Part shown: piece after piece, positions 42,048 to 50,599 of the stretch
Position numbering within the stretch: position 1 is the stretch's first letter
Layout: each line of letters opens with the position of its first letter
Notes under the pieces: generated by a model
Told to the model about the DNA's origin: nothing
The model's database searches: none
What the model saw: only the letters and a program-made list of their open reading frames with translations
Source: Streptomyces griseoviridis
GTDB taxonomy: Bacteria > Actinomycetota > Actinomycetes > Streptomycetales > Streptomycetaceae
Length of the DNA stretch: 64,000 nucleotides
Direction: 5' to 3'
NCBI GenBank assembly: GCA_014649155.1
Contig: BMSM01000030.1
Span: 1 to 64,000, forward strand
Program-made: the position numbers and the translations under genes

Positions 42048-42770
42048 CTAACCGTCGACCCTGCCCGCCTGCAGATACCAGCCCAGCCCGTGCAGCAACT
42101 GGTCCAGGGTGGCCTCCGAACCCGGCGGCGGGGTCAGGGGGTCGCCGGCGAGGTGGGAGTACCAGCCCAGGACCAGGTAGCTCAGCGTGTGGTCCTGGGT
42201 GCGGTCGATCCCGGTGAGGCGGTCGTGGAAGGAGAACACGTCCTCGTTGTAGGGCTGGTACATGCTGAAGGCGGTCAGGCCGGCCCCGAGAGCGGTCAGG
42301 AAGAGCGCTGTGTCGGGGCGCGGCTCACTCCAGGAGTCCTTGTTCTTCAGTTCGGTGTGACGGCCGATGAACGTCGCCTGCGGCTTCCCGTCGTCGCCGT
42401 ACCGCAGGTAGGGACTGGTGCCGTCTTCTGCGACGTGGTCGCTCTCGACGACCCAGCCATGGGCGGTGCCCGGTGTCTCGGAGCGCCGGACGATCAGCCA
42501 GCGGTTGGGGACGGTGGGGAAGTCGGGTGTGCCGCCGGGGTCCGTGCGGCCGCGGCGCAGCGCCCCGGGCAGCCGCCAGTGGAGGTAGACGCCCTCCTTC
42601 TCCGCGTCGAAGTCCTCGTAGGTCATGTCCAGCGGATCCTGGAACCGTTCGGCTTTGGAATAGGCCGGCATCCAGCGGTGCCACAAGTTGCCCTTGCGGA
42701 CGCTGCCGGAGACGGGGAGGGCGTCCACCCGGAGGGGAACCAGGATCGGCGTGGGGTGGGGGGACGTCAT
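42048..42770 (-). CDS. Large-operon protein 3, N-terminal piece ending at an in-frame TAG
   Basis: 240 codons, ATGA overlap with the upstream 840-residue gene. Characteristic segments are GVYLHWRLPGALRRG, DFPTVPNRWLIVRR, VVESDHV, YQPYNEDVFSFHDRLTG and LSYLVLGWYSHLAGDPL. From memory these resemble the beginning of large uncharacterised bacterial proteins that continue for many hundreds of residues. The frame continues after the TAG into the 922-residue piece, so this is probably the front part of one interrupted gene. Confidence 0.78.
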   Translation of the reverse strand: MTSPHPTPILVPLRVDALPVSGSVRKGNLWHRWMPAYSKAERFQDPLDMTYEDFDAEKEGVYLHWRLPGALRRGRTDPGGTPDFPTVPNRWLIVRRSETPGTAHGWVVESDHVAEDGTSPYLRYGDDGKPQATFIGRHTELKNKDSWSEPRPDTALFLTALGAGLTAFSMYQPYNEDVFSFHDRLTGIDRTQDHTLSYLVLGWYSHLAGDPLTPPPGSEATLDQLLHGLGWYLQAGRVDG

Positions 42771-45289
42771 CGCGGATCACCGTCCTTGGTCCGGCGGGTC
42801 AGGTCGAGGGTCAGCGGAGAGCGCAGCAGTTGCAGCGCGAACTGCCCGGGGCTCAGGGTGTCCGGGAAGGTGTCGCCGTGGTGCTGCTTCTTCCTCAGCT
42901 CCGTGGACAGATCGCTCAGCAGGCCGGTGCCGTTCTTGGTCCCGCTGCCCAGGTCGAGCACTTCCCGCAGACGGCCGCCGGACACGGGTGTGCGCAGGTG
43001 GGTGTCGTCGAGCGTCAGCTTGGTGCCGAACACCTGGCCGTTGCCGGGGTCCGGTGTGCCCTTGTGGATGCTCTCGCGCACGGTGCAGCGCCTGAGGCCG
43101 ATGGCCGGCCGGTCCGGGGATCCGGCCGAGCCGAAGTGGATCCCGTGGCCCGGCTCGCGGAAGGTGAGGCTGCCGGGGACCCCGGCGAACAACATCATCA
43201 GCACGTCACCGGTCATGTCCCGGCGCAGCGCCGCCGTCGTGCCGCTCGCCTCGACGATCAGATCGGGGTAGTCGCTCAACAGCCGTGTGCTCAGCAGCAG
43301 CCCGGTGAGGGGAGTGGTGGAGACGGGCAGCGCCTGGCTGAGTCCGTCGGTGAGTTCCTCGTCCAGTGCGGTGCCGATGCCCACGCTGAGCGCGCCGTCC
43401 TGGAGGCACTTCAGCCAGTCGGCGTCCACGGTGAACAGGCGCAACCCGTCCCGGCCGAGCCCTTCGAAGCCGTCGTCGAGCGGGCCGGGGCACGACTGCG
43501 GCCGGCCTGCCGGGGGCACGGGGTCCAGGAGCATGCCGCGGTCCGGCACCAGGTAGCAGAACGGCACCCGCGGCAGCAGCGCGGGCCAGGTCAGACCGGT
43601 GCCGGCCGGCACGTACGCATCGAGGTCGTCCTCCGGCGCGGGCGGGCACAGCAGGGACAGGTCCTGGGTGTACTCGTCGACCTCTGCGGGGACGAGGGTG
43701 CGTGCCATCCGGGTGCGGATCACCTCGCGTACCCGCGGTTCCCGCCACGCGGACAGCAGACGCCCGTGCGCCGGCCGAGCGTCCGTGGCCGGGGAGTGCG
43801 CAGCGGCGGTGGCCGCGGGGTCGTCGCCGTCATCGGTGCGGTCACCGCCGGCCAGGTGCTCCAGCAGTCCCTGCCGGAGCACGGACGCGAACCGGGCCGG
43901 CCCGGACCGGCTCTCCAGATGCCGGGCCAGGGCCTCCCGGTCGGCGCGGGGATGGAGCCGCAGGTAGGCAGCGGCTGCGCGCAGGTCCTCCCAGCCGTGC
44001 GTGCGGGCCCGGTCCACCTGCGCCGCCAGTTCGGGATCGGCCAGTGCCAACGCCCTGCCCAGCGACCAGGCGGCGGCGTAGCTGATGTCGAAGACGCCTT
44101 GCTCGTCGATGAAGATGTGGCACTGCTCCGCGCTGCGGAAGCGCCGGGCGCCTCCGCCGTCGGGCGTGGGCAGCGGCTTGGGTGTGAAGGGCGTGAGCGG
44201 GCCCCGGTACCAGGCGGGCATGACCTCGCCGGAGTGCGTCTGGTACCGCACGGGCACGTAGCCGTGTTTCAGGCGGCCGGACGGCGGCCACGGGTCGGAC
44301 GACAGGGGCGTGTCCGCGCCCGGCGTGTTCGCCTTCTTGCCGGACGCGTGCAGCACCAGGTCCAGGCGGTGGGGGTCCTGCTCGGCGCAGCGCACCAGAT
44401 CACGCAGTGTCTGCTCGAACCCCGCCCGGCTCGCGGCCGGCCGGTTGCCGAACGTCCATGCGTGCAGCGAGAACAGGCGCAGCGGCTTGTCGCCGGCGTC
44501 GGCGGGTGGGAGGCGCTTCTCCCAGCCTTCCAGGGACACCAGATGGGCGACGTACCGCCCGTCGCCGCGTGGCAGCCTGTTGCCGAGGACGACCGCGAAG
44601 GTCCCCTCCCGTAGCTCCTCCCTCCGCCCGTACCAGGGTGCCGCGCTCTTGACCGTACGGACGATGCGGCTGTGCGCCAGGTAGCGCAGCTCCTCCAGAC
44701 GAGGGGCGACTTTCGTGAACACGTCCGGCGGGACGTCGATGGTGTACCAGGCGTCCTCATCGGCGTCCCCGCCCTCGAGGTCGGGCCGCTGCACCTCCTC
44801 CCGCGCCGGGCGGGTACCGGCCGTGCGGGTGTGCCGCAGCCGCAGCCCCTCGGCCCCGGGGTCCGCGGGCAGCTCCCCGGCTGCGAAGACGAGCAGCGCC
44901 AGCCAGGGCGTGCGCGGCGTGCCGGAGTCCTCGGTGAACGGCACCGATCGCGAGCTGCTCAGGGCACGGTCCCAGGGCAGGGAGGCGCGGGACAGCGTGA
45001 TGTGCGGCAGGACGCCGTGGTAGAGGCCGCTGGCGCCGTCGGGCGGGTTGACGGTGTGGACCGCGTCCGGGGGGAGGCAACGGCGGGCCGCGGTGACGGT
45101 GAAGGAATGGGTGACCGGCGTCAGCGGGTATTCCCCGGGCGCCGTGCCGGACCCGGCGTCCGCCCCGGCGGCGGGTGCCCAGCGATGAGCCAGTTCGGCC
45201 TCGTAGTCGCCCGTCTCCGCCGCCGGCAGCCGCTGGTCGCGCAGGTCCACGAGCAGCGGGGGCCTGGACTCGGTGAAGTGGTGTGCCAT
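42767..45289 (-). CDS. Large-operon protein 2, unknown 840-residue protein
   Basis: A very large cytosolic-looking protein with no signal peptide or transmembrane helix. Notable segments are FTETRP-like FTESRPPLLVDLRDQRL at the start, VLPHITLSRASLPWDRAL, TPWLALLVFAAGELP, APWYGRREEL and YAAAWSLGRALALADPEL. I recognise no catalytic motif. It starts 28 bases after the DUF6603-like gene and overlaps the next gene (ATGA), so it belongs to the same transcript. It could be a structural or assembly protein, but that is conjecture. Confidence 0.85.
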   Translation of the reverse strand: MAHHFTESRPPLLVDLRDQRLPAAETGDYEAELAHRWAPAAGADAGSGTAPGEYPLTPVTHSFTVTAARRCLPPDAVHTVNPPDGASGLYHGVLPHITLSRASLPWDRALSSSRSVPFTEDSGTPRTPWLALLVFAAGELPADPGAEGLRLRHTRTAGTRPAREEVQRPDLEGGDADEDAWYTIDVPPDVFTKVAPRLEELRYLAHSRIVRTVKSAAPWYGRREELREGTFAVVLGNRLPRGDGRYVAHLVSLEGWEKRLPPADAGDKPLRLFSLHAWTFGNRPAASRAGFEQTLRDLVRCAEQDPHRLDLVLHASGKKANTPGADTPLSSDPWPPSGRLKHGYVPVRYQTHSGEVMPAWYRGPLTPFTPKPLPTPDGGGARRFRSAEQCHIFIDEQGVFDISYAAAWSLGRALALADPELAAQVDRARTHGWEDLRAAAAYLRLHPRADREALARHLESRSGPARFASVLRQGLLEHLAGGDRTDDGDDPAATAAAHSPATDARPAHGRLLSAWREPRVREVIRTRMARTLVPAEVDEYTQDLSLLCPPAPEDDLDAYVPAGTGLTWPALLPRVPFCYLVPDRGMLLDPVPPAGRPQSCPGPLDDGFEGLGRDGLRLFTVDADWLKCLQDGALSVGIGTALDEELTDGLSQALPVSTTPLTGLLLSTRLLSDYPDLIVEASGTTAALRRDMTGDVLMMLFAGVPGSLTFREPGHGIHFGSAGSPDRPAIGLRRCTVRESIHKGTPDPGNGQVFGTKLTLDDTHLRTPVSGGRLREVLDLGSGTKNGTGLLSDLSTELRKKQHHGDTFPDTLSPGQFALQLLRSPLTLDLTRRTKDGDPR

Positions 45290-45317
45290 GGTCCTCAGCT
45301 TTCGATCGGACGGGCGG

Positions 45318-48300
45318 TCAGGCTCCGGCGGCCACCAGCGGTGGGTCGGACCACACGTCGCGTACGAGGTCCGGCAGACCGGTCAGTTCCCTGTCGTGGT
45401 CGAAGCCCGTGATGCCGAGCGACTCCAGCTCCGCCATCAGGGCCGTACGAGCCGCGGACTTCTCCTTCAAGGAGGTGCTGACCCGCGTGCGGGTCCGACT
45501 GTCGGCGCACCGGGCCTCGGGGCCGGAGGGGGCCGTGGCAGCGGGCGGCAGGACATCGTGGCGCTTCAGCTTGACGGGCGTCGTCGCGACGTTGGCTTCG
45601 GGAACCTCCAGCGCCGCCGGTGAGGTGCGCGGGGAGGCCACCACCCGCAGACCGGTGAGGACGTCACGCTCCATGTTCCGGTCGGTGTTCAGCGGCAGGT
45701 TGTCGCCGCTGCGCTGGAACAGCGCGGTGGGGTGGTTGGACAGCACCCGGTAGATGCGCCAGCCCTGCTCGCGCACGACATCCGCGTCCGCTGCGGGTGA
45801 TCCCGCGGAAGGTGCTGTGGCGGTACGCGTGACGGTCAGCGTGTGCTCGGAGCGCAGCCCCCGTCCGGCCTTGCCCATCGGGACGAGGTCCCACGTCGCG
45901 GGATCATCGTCGATGCGCTGGTGGTCTTTGTGGTCGGGGTCGTGGGCCGGCTGCCACTTCGCGCCGTTCACCCGCAGGGTGCTGACCGGAGCGCCGGCGT
46001 CGGTGTCGAAGACGAACCCCCCGGTGTCGTACACGGTGGATGCCGCGGGAGCGTCGTGGTCGTTCGATGAGCGGGTCCTCAGTCTGGTGGACTTCTTGTT
46101 GCCGACCTGCAACGGCGATGCGGACTGCCGCTGGAACTCCGTCCAGGAGACGGCTGGTTTGTCCGCGGGAAGGGGGTCTCCCCACGAGCCGTCGAAGTCG
46201 AGGGCCCAGGCGTGCAGCGACCACGACCCGCCCTTGTGCATCTGCCCCTGGTCGTCCTCGGCCCACCACAGTCCGATGGTCACGCCGAACTCTCCCGAGA
46301 CGTTGCACTTGACGGGGCCTTTGCGCAGCGTCGCGGCCAGTCCCAGGCTCACTCCGATGTCGCCGCGCAGCCAGAAGGGCTTCCACTCGTGCCAGATGTC
46401 GATACTGGCGCTCACCCACCACCGCCACCAGCCGCTGTCACTCGCCAGGGACAGCGCTCCGCCGAGCATCAGCGCGCGGCTGGTCCCCGCGAGGTAGCCC
46501 TCCAGCCGGTAGGTCATCCATTCGCCGATGTTCAGGATCGCGCTGATCCGCGGCACCTTGGGGTAGTGGTCCGGCTTCTTGAACGCCGGGCTGTAGCCGC
46601 CGCAGCTCATGACGTGCTCGCCCGCGTGCTCGCCGCGCGTCCACAAGTACACGGCGGTACCGCCGGTGACCTTGCACTCGTCGTCCACGACGTAACTCTT
46701 GTCCGTCAGCTCGGTGGCGATCGCTATCTGTCCCGACGCCCGCTCGTACTGGGCCAGGACCTGCAGCTCGATGCTGAGGTACGGCTTGTGCTTCTTCTTG
46801 TCGCCTTCGGGCGCACGGGGCAGCTCCGCCGTCAGCATGCCGATCAGGGCGGCGGTGAAATCCTCTGTACCGCCCCAGTCCAACAACGCCAGAAGCCGGC
46901 CCTGAACGGCCTCTTTCACCATCACGTCGATCCCGAGCGCACCCCAGGACCGTCCCTGCTTGGGGGTGACCCACGGGTTGGGCGAGTCCGTGCCGCACAG
47001 TTTCTTCAAGATGGCATGCGGTTTCGTCTCACCGTCCACCGTGCCGCTGTCCAGACCCACGAGGAACGGGAAGGTCCACGCCTTGTCCACGGTGGGGACG
47101 CGTACCGCGCTGTTGAACCCGCCGCCGCCCATGAAACCGTTGACGGTCACCGGAGGAAAGGTGAGTCCGAGTCCTCTGACATTGAGGAAGCCGAAGAAGG
47201 AGCTGAACGCCGGATCGTTCTTCGGTTTCACATAGGCGTAGGAGCCGGCGAGCTGGGCGTCGATCTTCGGCGTCGATACCAGTACGATGCCGTCGAACTT
47301 CCAGGAACCCTGCCGCCAGGCTCCGGTGTCGATGAGGATCGCGCCGGCGAAAGCAATGCCGCTTCTCGTTCCGTCGTCTGCCCTCTCCTTCCTCCCTTTC
47401 GTCTCGCCGTTGACGGACAGGCCCTCCAGGGGAGGAAGGAAATGGAGCGGGTCGGCGTCCTTGTCGAACGGCAGGGTCACTCCGGCGCCGATCGCCGACA
47501 CCTCGACCGGGCCCTGCTTGACCACCGTGTCCATGGTGACGCGCACCGCGGCGGGGACGGCCACCCTCTGCAGGCTCTTCTCCGCGGGGATCTCCGGCAG
47601 ATACCGGGCGGACACCTCGATCCTGCTGCCTGTGCTCACCTTGGCGTCGGTGACCGGCTCGGCCGGCGCGTCCTCCGCCGGCTCGGCGCCGCCCTCCTTC
47701 GTCTTCCGGCGCAAAGCGAAGGTGACCGGGGGGATCTTCTGCTCGCCGATCTTGCACCCTGCCGAGACGTACAAGCCGCTGGCCCACTCACTCCCCTTGC
47801 GCCCGGTCAGCTTCGGTACCGATGCGGGCTTTTCGTTCTTGTCCGGCTCGGGGCCGTACTTCTTGATGTAATCGTTGACCTTCTTGATGGCGTCCTTGTC
47901 CAGCGGGCGTGTGACGGCGAAGAGCTGACCCCCGGTGATCTCTCCCCCGATGCGCTCGCCGATCCACGGAATCTGGCTGAGCGGACGGTTCTCGTTCTTG
48001 AGCAACAGGTCGATGAGGACCACGTATCGGCGAGCGTTTCCCCGGCCGGGACTGATGAGCGTGGAGACGACGGTCAGGCGCAGCTGCCGCACCACCGGAT
48101 CTTCCTTGCCGGGGGCGTACGGGAAGACGTCTCCTGGCTTTTCTGCCCGCAGTGTGCCGGTGAGCAGATACGTCTTCTCCCTGTCGTCCGCCGACTGCGG
48201 GCCCTTGAGGGTCGCATCCGCCACCTGGAGGGTGAACGGCGGGGGCACGGCGGATCCCTCGGGGAGAAGCGAGTCCAGCTTCGCCTCTCCCTTCTTGATC

Positions 48301-48365
48301 TTCTCCAACTTCTCTTCCGACGACGTGAGTGCCCCAGCGGCAGACCTGTCCGGCGTATCCGTCAT
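45318..48365 (-). CDS. Large-operon protein 1, DUF6603-like protein
   Basis: A 1015-residue protein. Residues about 300-735 match my memory of DUF6603: FFGFLNVRGLGLTFPPVTVN, GGGGFNSAVRVPTVDKAW, SIELQVLAQYERASGQIAI, SCGGYSPAFKKPDHYPKVPR and WHEWKPFWLRGDIGVSLGL. The domain's function is unknown; the alternating hydrophobic strands and repeated membrane-barrel-like patterns (LEGYLAGTSRALMLGGALSL) suggest a large beta-structure. There is no signal peptide. GGAGG lies six bases before the ATG. It is the first gene of the operon, and transposase debris lies directly upstream. Confidence 0.87.
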   Translation of the reverse strand: MTDTPDRSAAGALTSSEEKLEKIKKGEAKLDSLLPEGSAVPPPFTLQVADATLKGPQSADDREKTYLLTGTLRAEKPGDVFPYAPGKEDPVVRQLRLTVVSTLISPGRGNARRYVVLIDLLLKNENRPLSQIPWIGERIGGEITGGQLFAVTRPLDKDAIKKVNDYIKKYGPEPDKNEKPASVPKLTGRKGSEWASGLYVSAGCKIGEQKIPPVTFALRRKTKEGGAEPAEDAPAEPVTDAKVSTGSRIEVSARYLPEIPAEKSLQRVAVPAAVRVTMDTVVKQGPVEVSAIGAGVTLPFDKDADPLHFLPPLEGLSVNGETKGRKERADDGTRSGIAFAGAILIDTGAWRQGSWKFDGIVLVSTPKIDAQLAGSYAYVKPKNDPAFSSFFGFLNVRGLGLTFPPVTVNGFMGGGGFNSAVRVPTVDKAWTFPFLVGLDSGTVDGETKPHAILKKLCGTDSPNPWVTPKQGRSWGALGIDVMVKEAVQGRLLALLDWGGTEDFTAALIGMLTAELPRAPEGDKKKHKPYLSIELQVLAQYERASGQIAIATELTDKSYVVDDECKVTGGTAVYLWTRGEHAGEHVMSCGGYSPAFKKPDHYPKVPRISAILNIGEWMTYRLEGYLAGTSRALMLGGALSLASDSGWWRWWVSASIDIWHEWKPFWLRGDIGVSLGLAATLRKGPVKCNVSGEFGVTIGLWWAEDDQGQMHKGGSWSLHAWALDFDGSWGDPLPADKPAVSWTEFQRQSASPLQVGNKKSTRLRTRSSNDHDAPAASTVYDTGGFVFDTDAGAPVSTLRVNGAKWQPAHDPDHKDHQRIDDDPATWDLVPMGKAGRGLRSEHTLTVTRTATAPSAGSPAADADVVREQGWRIYRVLSNHPTALFQRSGDNLPLNTDRNMERDVLTGLRVVASPRTSPAALEVPEANVATTPVKLKRHDVLPPAATAPSGPEARCADSRTRTRVSTSLKEKSAARTALMAELESLGITGFDHDRELTGLPDLVRDVWSDPPLVAAGA

Positions 48366-48616
48366 CGTTCCTCCGGCGGCAGAAAGTCATGGTGTGCGAC
48401 AGCGGCCGGCTGGGCCGGCGGGGCGCGCCGGTTCCGCAGGGGGATGGAGGCGGCTGATCGTGATGGCCGCGTCCAGCACGGCCCTCGTCCCTCTCGGCGC
48501 AGCACGCGGGCGCGGTGGAGGAGGGCTGTATGCCGCTGATTCCATGCTGGGACGGATCCATGGCCGCCGCATCTCGGCGTGTCCGGCCCAGCGGTGACGC
48601 CGCCCTCGTGCGCCGC

Positions 48617-48983
48617 GGTGGCAGCGGCCGTCGGCCGCGAGGTGGGCCTTCGTCAGTCCGCCGCGCGACCGCGAGCCCGAACCGTCCGTACGGGTCCCCG
48701 CGCGGTGAACCGGTGCGCTCCCTGGGCGCCGGTTCACCGACGCACGTCGGCCAACGGTCGATGACCCGAGGCCGGTGAGGGCCTCGTGAAGGCCAGGCGC
48801 CCAGCCGGCCGGCACGTCCCAGGTATCGTCGACGTACCGCCATGGGGTGGCCCGGGGTATCTCGAAACCGGCTCCGAGCTGCGCGAACGTCTCGTTCTTC
48901 CGCGGCTGGACCAGGGTGAGCAGCGCCTGCTGGAAGCAACCGGGCCCGCGCCGGCGCGTGTTGCGGGCCCACCTGGTCCGGCA
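48617..48983 (-). pseudogene. Transposase remnants (IS5-like, HTH_Tnp_4 and DDE fragments)
   Basis: In one minus-strand frame, 48762-48983 reads FQQALLTLVQPRKNETFAQL, then GAGFEIPRATPWRYVDDTWD and APGLHEALTGLG, the helix-turn-helix start of a DDE transposase. Further on, at about 48617-48705, GSGSRSRGGLTKAHLAADGR resembles the RGGLT.K.HLA.DGR block of IS5-family transposases. The two pieces are much closer together than in an intact enzyme and the catalytic residues are absent. No terminal inverted repeats were found by eye. It is degenerate. Confidence 0.65.
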
Positions 48984-49287
48984 GGCTCCGCAGCAGCCGC
49001 ACACACCCGGCGCTTCGCGGTCCAGCGGCACTACGAAGGTCCGTGGCGCGAGTTCTCCGTGCCGGGCGCAGCGAGCCCGTTGCGGACACCGGTGCGCCGT
49101 CCGGCCACGTGCCGGCCGGTCCCGGTCAGCGAGGCGGTGAGCCCAGTCGGGGCCGACGCGTGGCAGGTCGGCCTCGGTCGGAAAACCACTCGCGACCGGT
49201 GGCGCGGGTGGCTAGGCTCCCTTTCGTTCCCGCGGCCGTTCGCGTGCCGCTGCTGTCCGCTGTGCGTGATCTTGGAGGTGTCGACCG

Positions 49288-49359
49288 ATGGCTGTCGCCG
49301 CGACGGGCGTTGCCCGCATCCGGAAGTTCGTCAAGTCCACCTCCGTGGCCGCCGGCTGA
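49288..49359 (+). CDS. Possible 23-residue small protein
   Basis: A short reading frame, MAVAATGVARIRKFVKSTSV plus three residues, with a strong GGAGGTG ribosome-binding site nine bases upstream of the ATG. It lies between the transposase remnants and rsgA on the same strand as rsgA. The product would be basic and amphipathic. I recognise no family; without comparative support this is tentative. Confidence 0.35.
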   Translation: MAVAATGVARIRKFVKSTSVAAG

Positions 49360-49407
49360 CCTCACTCCTTCTTCCGTGCCCGTGGGCGCGGTGCCGGGGC
49401 CACCCTT

Positions 49408-50532
49408 GTGAAGGGTCACCCCTTGTCTTCCTCTTCTCTCCCGAGCCCGTCCGCCTCGCATCCGCTCCAGCCGTACGGCTGGGACGCGGGCTGGGAGGAC
49501 GAGTTCGCCCCCTACGCCCCGCAGGGGCTCGTGCCCGGTCGGGTCGTCCGCGTCGACCGGGGCCGGTGCGACGTCGTCACACCGGGCGGCACCGTCCGGG
49601 CCGACACCGAGTTCGTCGTCCCCCGCGACCCGATGAAGGTCGTCTGCACGGGGGACTGGGTCGCCGTCGACCCCGAGGGCGGTGATCCGCGGTACGTGCG
49701 GACGCTGCTCCCGCGCCGCACGGCGTTCGTCCGGTCCACCTCCTCCAAGCGGTCCGAGGGGCAGATCCTCGCCGCCAACGTCGACCACGCCGTCGTGGCC
49801 GTCTCCCTCGCCGTCGAACTCGACCTCGCCCGCGTCGAGCGGTTCCTCGCACTGGCCTGGGAGTCCGGTGCGCAGCCCGCCGTCGTGCTCACCAAGGCCG
49901 ACCTCGTGCCCGACCCGGTGACGCTGGCGCACCTCGTGCGGGACGTGGAGACCAGCGCGCCCGGCGTGCCGGTGCTCACCGTCAGCGCCACCCTCGGCGA
50001 GGGGCTGGACGTCCTCGAAGCCGTCGTCGGCAGGGGGACCGCCGTCCTGCTCGGGCAGTCCGGCGCCGGCAAGTCCACCCTCGCCAACGCCCTGCTCGGC
50101 GCGGACGTCATGGACGTCCGGGCGGCCCGGGACGTCGACGGCAAGGGGCGGCACACCACGACCACCCGCAACCTCCTCGCGCTGCCCGGCGGCGGCGTGC
50201 TGATCGACACCCCCGGCCTGCGGGGCGTCGGACTGTGGGACGCGGGCCACGGAGTCGGTCAGGTCTTCGCCGAGATCGAGGAGCTGGGCGCCGACTGCCG
50301 GTTCCACGACTGCGCCCACGAGAGCGAACCGGGCTGCGCGGTGCTCGCCGCCGTCGACACCGGTGAGCTGCCCGTGCGACGGCTGGAGAGCTACCGCAAA
50401 CTGCTGCGGGAGAACCAGCGGATCGTCGCCAAGACCGACGCCCGGGTCCGGGCCGAACTGCGCAAGGAGTACAAGCGCCGGGGCGCCCTGGGCCGGGCCG
50501 CCATGGAGGCCAAGCGGGGGCACCTCGGCTAG
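49408..50532 (+). CDS. rsgA: Ribosome small subunit-dependent GTPase A
   Basis: A 374-residue circularly permuted GTPase that helps late 30S maturation. An N-terminal OB-fold region (GRVVRVDRGRCDVVTPGG) is followed by motifs in permuted order: G4-like LTKADLV, then G1 GQSGAGKST, then G3 DTPG. The C-terminal zinc knuckle CRFHDCAHESEPGC and a basic tail complete it. GTG at 49408 is the likely start; the N-terminal Ser-rich stretch is poorly conserved. It heads a rightward DNA-repair-rich segment with ada and ogt. Confidence 0.95.
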   Translation: MKGHPLSSSSLPSPSASHPLQPYGWDAGWEDEFAPYAPQGLVPGRVVRVDRGRCDVVTPGGTVRADTEFVVPRDPMKVVCTGDWVAVDPEGGDPRYVRTLLPRRTAFVRSTSSKRSEGQILAANVDHAVVAVSLAVELDLARVERFLALAWESGAQPAVVLTKADLVPDPVTLAHLVRDVETSAPGVPVLTVSATLGEGLDVLEAVVGRGTAVLLGQSGAGKSTLANALLGADVMDVRAARDVDGKGRHTTTTRNLLALPGGGVLIDTPGLRGVGLWDAGHGVGQVFAEIEELGADCRFHDCAHESEPGCAVLAAVDTGELPVRRLESYRKLLRENQRIVAKTDARVRAELRKEYKRRGALGRAAMEAKRGHLG

Positions 50533-50599
50533 CCGCCACCCGGACGCCGTGTCCGATTTCCGCCAGCCGGAGCCGTCCGGCTGACGGAGACTGGACGGC

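Noticed and set aside
34591..48365. Large operon as a contractile injection system or prophage tail cluster
   Set aside because: I looked for sheath, tube, spike, tape-measure, baseplate and AAA+ ATPase signatures and saw none.
47788..49089. 433-codon minus-strand frame overlapping the DUF6603-like gene start
   Set aside because: It overlaps the DUF6603-like gene by nearly 600 bases and is Arg/Pro-rich. The transposase-like signal is in a different frame.
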